Of a stretch of DNA of 64,000 nucleotides, positions 61,859-64,000 are shown in pieces. The notes under the pieces were generated by a model that saw only the letters and a program-made list of their open reading frames with translations, had not been told where the DNA came from and ran no database searches. The stretch is from Polaromonas sp. CG_9.7 (GTDB taxonomy: Bacteria; Pseudomonadota; Gammaproteobacteria; Burkholderiales; Burkholderiaceae_C), in contig NZ_JADOVG010000003.1 of assembly GCF_015752205.1 (NCBI RefSeq), positions 124,001 through 188,000 on the forward strand, read 5' to 3'. Numbering within the stretch: the first letter of the stretch is position 1; the number at the start of each line of letters is the position of its first letter. A program made the translations under genes and the position numbers.

Positions 61859-64000
61859 TCACTCAACCCGGACAATTCCCGTCGGCTTGAAGCCCAGGTC
61901 GGCCGACTTGCCTTTGCGCGCGCGCACGCTGCGCGCGTTGTTCAGGCTGCGGATTTCCAGCGTTTCCTCGCGTGCCTTGGCACCGCGCCCGATGCCTTCA
62001 ATGCGCACACTGCGGGTGTAAGCCGCAGCGCCAGCGAGCGCGTCCGTGCCCTCCAGGTCAATCAGCATCAGGCCGCGTCCGCCCTTTTCCATCTGTTTGA
62101 TCTCGGCGATGTCGAAGGTCAGGATGCGCTGGCCCGTCGAGGCGCAGGCCACGTGCGTGGCGGGCGTCACCGGCTGGCTGCCCGACGTGCCCTTGACGTG
62201 CGACGGACGGCAGATCGTCTCGCTCCCACCCTCACGCTCATTCAGCGTGAGGAAAGCCTTGCCGCTCTTGTTGCGCGACACCATGTTTTCCACCGTCGCC
62301 AGGAAACCATAGCCGCCCGAACTCGACAGCAGCAGCATGGCCGAAAGGGGACCGGCAAAGTAGTGCAGCAACTGCGTGCCTGACTCCAGTTCGATCAGCG
62401 TCGTGACCGGCTGGCCGTCGCCGCGCGCACCGGGCAGCAGCGCCACCGGCACCGAATACAGCCGGCCATTGCTGCCAAAGGCCAGCAGCATGTCAACCGT
62501 GCGGCATTCAAACGTGCCATACAGCGCATCGCCGGCCTTGAAGGCAAAGCTGGCGGGCGCATGGCCGTGGCCGCCACGCGCGCGCACCCAGCCCTTGCTG
62601 CTGACCACCACCGTGACCGGCTCGTCCACTACCTTGACTTCCAGCACCGATTTTTTCTCGGCCTGGATCAGCGTGCGGCGTGGGTCGGCGAACTGTTTCG
62701 CATCCGCTTCAATTTCCTTGGTCATCAGCCGGCGCAGCGCTGTCGGATTCCCCAGGATGTCTTGGAGTTTGCCCTGCTCGTCGCGCAAGGTTTTCAGTTC
62801 CTGCTCGATCTTGATGGCTTCGAGCCGCGCCAGCTGGCGCAGACGGATTTCCAGGATGTCCTCGGCCTGCCGGTCGCTCAAAGCGAAACGCTCGATCAGC
62901 GCCGACTTGGGCTCGTCCGACTGGCGGATGATGGCGATGACCTCGTCAATGTTCAGCAGGACGATCTGTCGTCCCTCAAGAATGTGGATGCGCGCCAGCA
63001 CCTTGTCGAGCCGGTGCTGCGAGCGCTTTTCAATCGTCGTCTGGCGATAGGCGATCCACTCGTTGAGCATCTGGCGCAACGACTTTTGCGTCGGCCGGCC
63101 GTCCAGACCGATCATGGTCATGTTGATGGGCGAAGAACTCTCCAGGCTGGTGTGCGCCAGCAGTGTGTTGATGAGTTCGGCCTGGGGCGTGCGGCTGGTC
63201 TTGGGCTCGAACACCAGGCGCACGGCGGCGTCCTTGCTCGATTCGTCGCGCACCACGTCAAGCACCGCCAGCACGGCCTGCTTGAGCTGAACCTGGTCCA
63301 GGCTGAGCGCCTTCTTGCCAAGCTTGATCTTGGGGTTGGTGATGTCCTCGATTTCTTCAAGCACGCGCTGGGTGCTGACGCCGGGCGGCAGTTCCTGCAC
63401 GACGAGCTGCCACTGGCCGCGTGCCAGTTCCTCGATCTTCCAGCGCGCGCGCACTTTTAGCGAGCCGCGTCCGGTGCGGTAGGCCGCCGCAATCTCGGCG
63501 CTGCTGGAGATGATCTGGCCTCCGCCGGGGTAGTCGGGGCCGGCGATCAAGGCATACAACTCTTCTTCGGTCAGCTTGGGGTTTTTGATCAGGGCGACGC
63601 AGGCATCGGCCACCTCGCGCAGGTTGTGGCTGGGGATTTCGGTCGCCAGTCCGACGGCAATGCCGCTGGCGCCGTTGAGCAATGTGAACGGCAGACGCGC
63701 CGGCAACTGGCGCGGCTCCTCGGTCGAGCCGTCGTAGTTGGGGATGAAATCGACCGTGCCTTCGTCGATCTCGTCCATCAGCAGCGTGGTGATGCGTGCC
63801 AGCCGGGCTTCGGTGTAGCGCATCGCGGCGGCGCCGTCGCCATCGCGCGAGCCGAAATTGCCCTGGCCGTCGATCAGCGGGTAGCGCTGCGAAAAGTCCT
63901 GCGCCATGCGCACCAGCGCGTCATACGCGGCCTGGTCGCCGTGCGGGTGAAAGCGGCCCAGCACGTCGCCGACCACACGCGCGCACTTGACAGGCCGGGC
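61859..64000 (-). CDS. parC: DNA topoisomerase IV subunit A, C-terminal 713 codons (5' end outside window)
   Basis: The frame is open to the window edge. The breakage-reunion domain has the [20 protein letters not shown] start region, [21 protein letters not shown] with the catalytic Tyr, and the tower and coiled-coil parts ([24 protein letters not shown]). A shortened C-terminal beta-pinwheel follows, as in ParC rather than GyrA. ParC with ParE decatenates daughter chromosomes. The residue at the quinolone-sensing serine (HPHGD-S in Escherichia coli) is Gln, and the Glu four later is Asp; this may be normal for the group. Confidence 0.95.
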   Translation of the reverse strand, partial: ARPVKCARVVGDVLGRFHPHGDQAAYDALVRMAQDFSQRYPLIDGQGNFGSRDGDGAAAMRYTEARLARITTLLMDEIDEGTVDFIPNYDGSTEEPRQLPARLPFTLLNGASGIAVGLATEIPSHNLREVADACVALIKNPKLTEEELYALIAGPDYPGGGQIISSSAEIAAAYRTGRGSLKVRARWKIEELARGQWQLVVQELPPGVSTQRVLEEIEDITNPKIKLGKKALSLDQVQLKQAVLAVLDVVRDESSKDAAVRLVFEPKTSRTPQAELINTLLAHTSLESSSPINMTMIGLDGRPTQKSLRQMLNEWIAYRQTTIEKRSQHRLDKVLARIHILEGRQIVLLNIDEVIAIIRQSDEPKSALIERFALSDRQAEDILEIRLRQLARLEAIKIEQELKTLRDEQGKLQDILGNPTALRRLMTKEIEADAKQFADPRRTLIQAEKKSVLEVKVVDEPVTVVVSSKGWVRARGGHGHAPASFAFKAGDALYGTFECRTVDMLLAFGSNGRLYSVPVALLPGARGDGQPVTTLIELESGTQLLHYFAGPLSAMLLLSSSGGYGFLATVENMVSRNKSGKAFLTLNEREGGSETICRPSHVKGTSGSQPVTPATHVACASTGQRILTFDIAEIKQMEKGGRGLMLIDLEGTDALAGAAAYTRSVRIEGIGRGAKAREETLEIRSLNNARSVRARKGKSADLGFKPTGIVRVE

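Overview
This 64 kb window is GC-rich chromosomal DNA from a betaproteobacterium of the Burkholderiales, most likely Comamonadaceae (Polaromonas or Rhodoferax type; inferred from gene content). Supporting signs are a TctC/Bug-type binding protein with TctA/TctB and TctDE, the EtfBA-acyl-CoA dehydrogenase block, and two short interspersed repeat families. One repeat has a TGCTATTTTTTTGATAGCTG-like core. The other is a GCCCCC...GGGGGC element.

Left part (0-24.4 kb): a partial membrane protein; an amidase; a LysE-family exporter with integron-cassette-like flanks; a tripartite tricarboxylate transporter operon (tctC-tctB-tctA) divergent from tctDE; an Hsp15-like S4 protein; a glutamate/aspartate-type binding protein; a GT14-like glycosyltransferase; glutathione-dependent formaldehyde detoxification (frmA, fghA); a phosphoethanolamine transferase; an amino acid ABC binding protein and permease without an ATPase; and an RND efflux operon whose pump gene is broken by a small deletion.

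Middle part (24.8-42.2 kb): an acyltransferase, a thioesterase and a nitronate monooxygenase; acyl-CoA dehydrogenase plus etfA and etfB with two candidate operators; an MscS channel, a crotonase-like protein lacking both catalytic glutamates, and a histone-deacetylase-fold amidohydrolase; a MoxR-DUF58-transglutaminase operon; an MltB-like lytic transglycosylase whose signal peptide is encoded by a copy of the repeat; and an orphan hybrid sensor kinase. From 42.4 to 48.8 kb an accessory island is bounded by decayed IS6, IS66 and IS630 remnants. It holds a cobalt-type nitrile hydratase operon (alpha, beta, accessory), a medium-chain reductase and an RclA/MerA-like flavoprotein.

Right part (48.9-64 kb): an AcuI-type reductase; the conserved trio of circularly permuted ATP-grasp, alpha-E and transglutaminase proteins; ComEC; and a RidA-family protein. 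Next comes the most unusual locus: a 982-residue protein joining a PGRP/amidase_2 domain, an alpha/beta-hydrolase-like domain and a C-terminal caspase (C14) domain, with a stop/start overlap (TGATG) to a gluzincin-type zinc peptidase. Neither protein has a signal peptide. The pair has its own candidate promoter and a strong 3' hairpin and looks like a two-gene proteolytic module of unknown purpose. The window ends inside parC. I saw no tRNA or rRNA genes and no CRISPR array.
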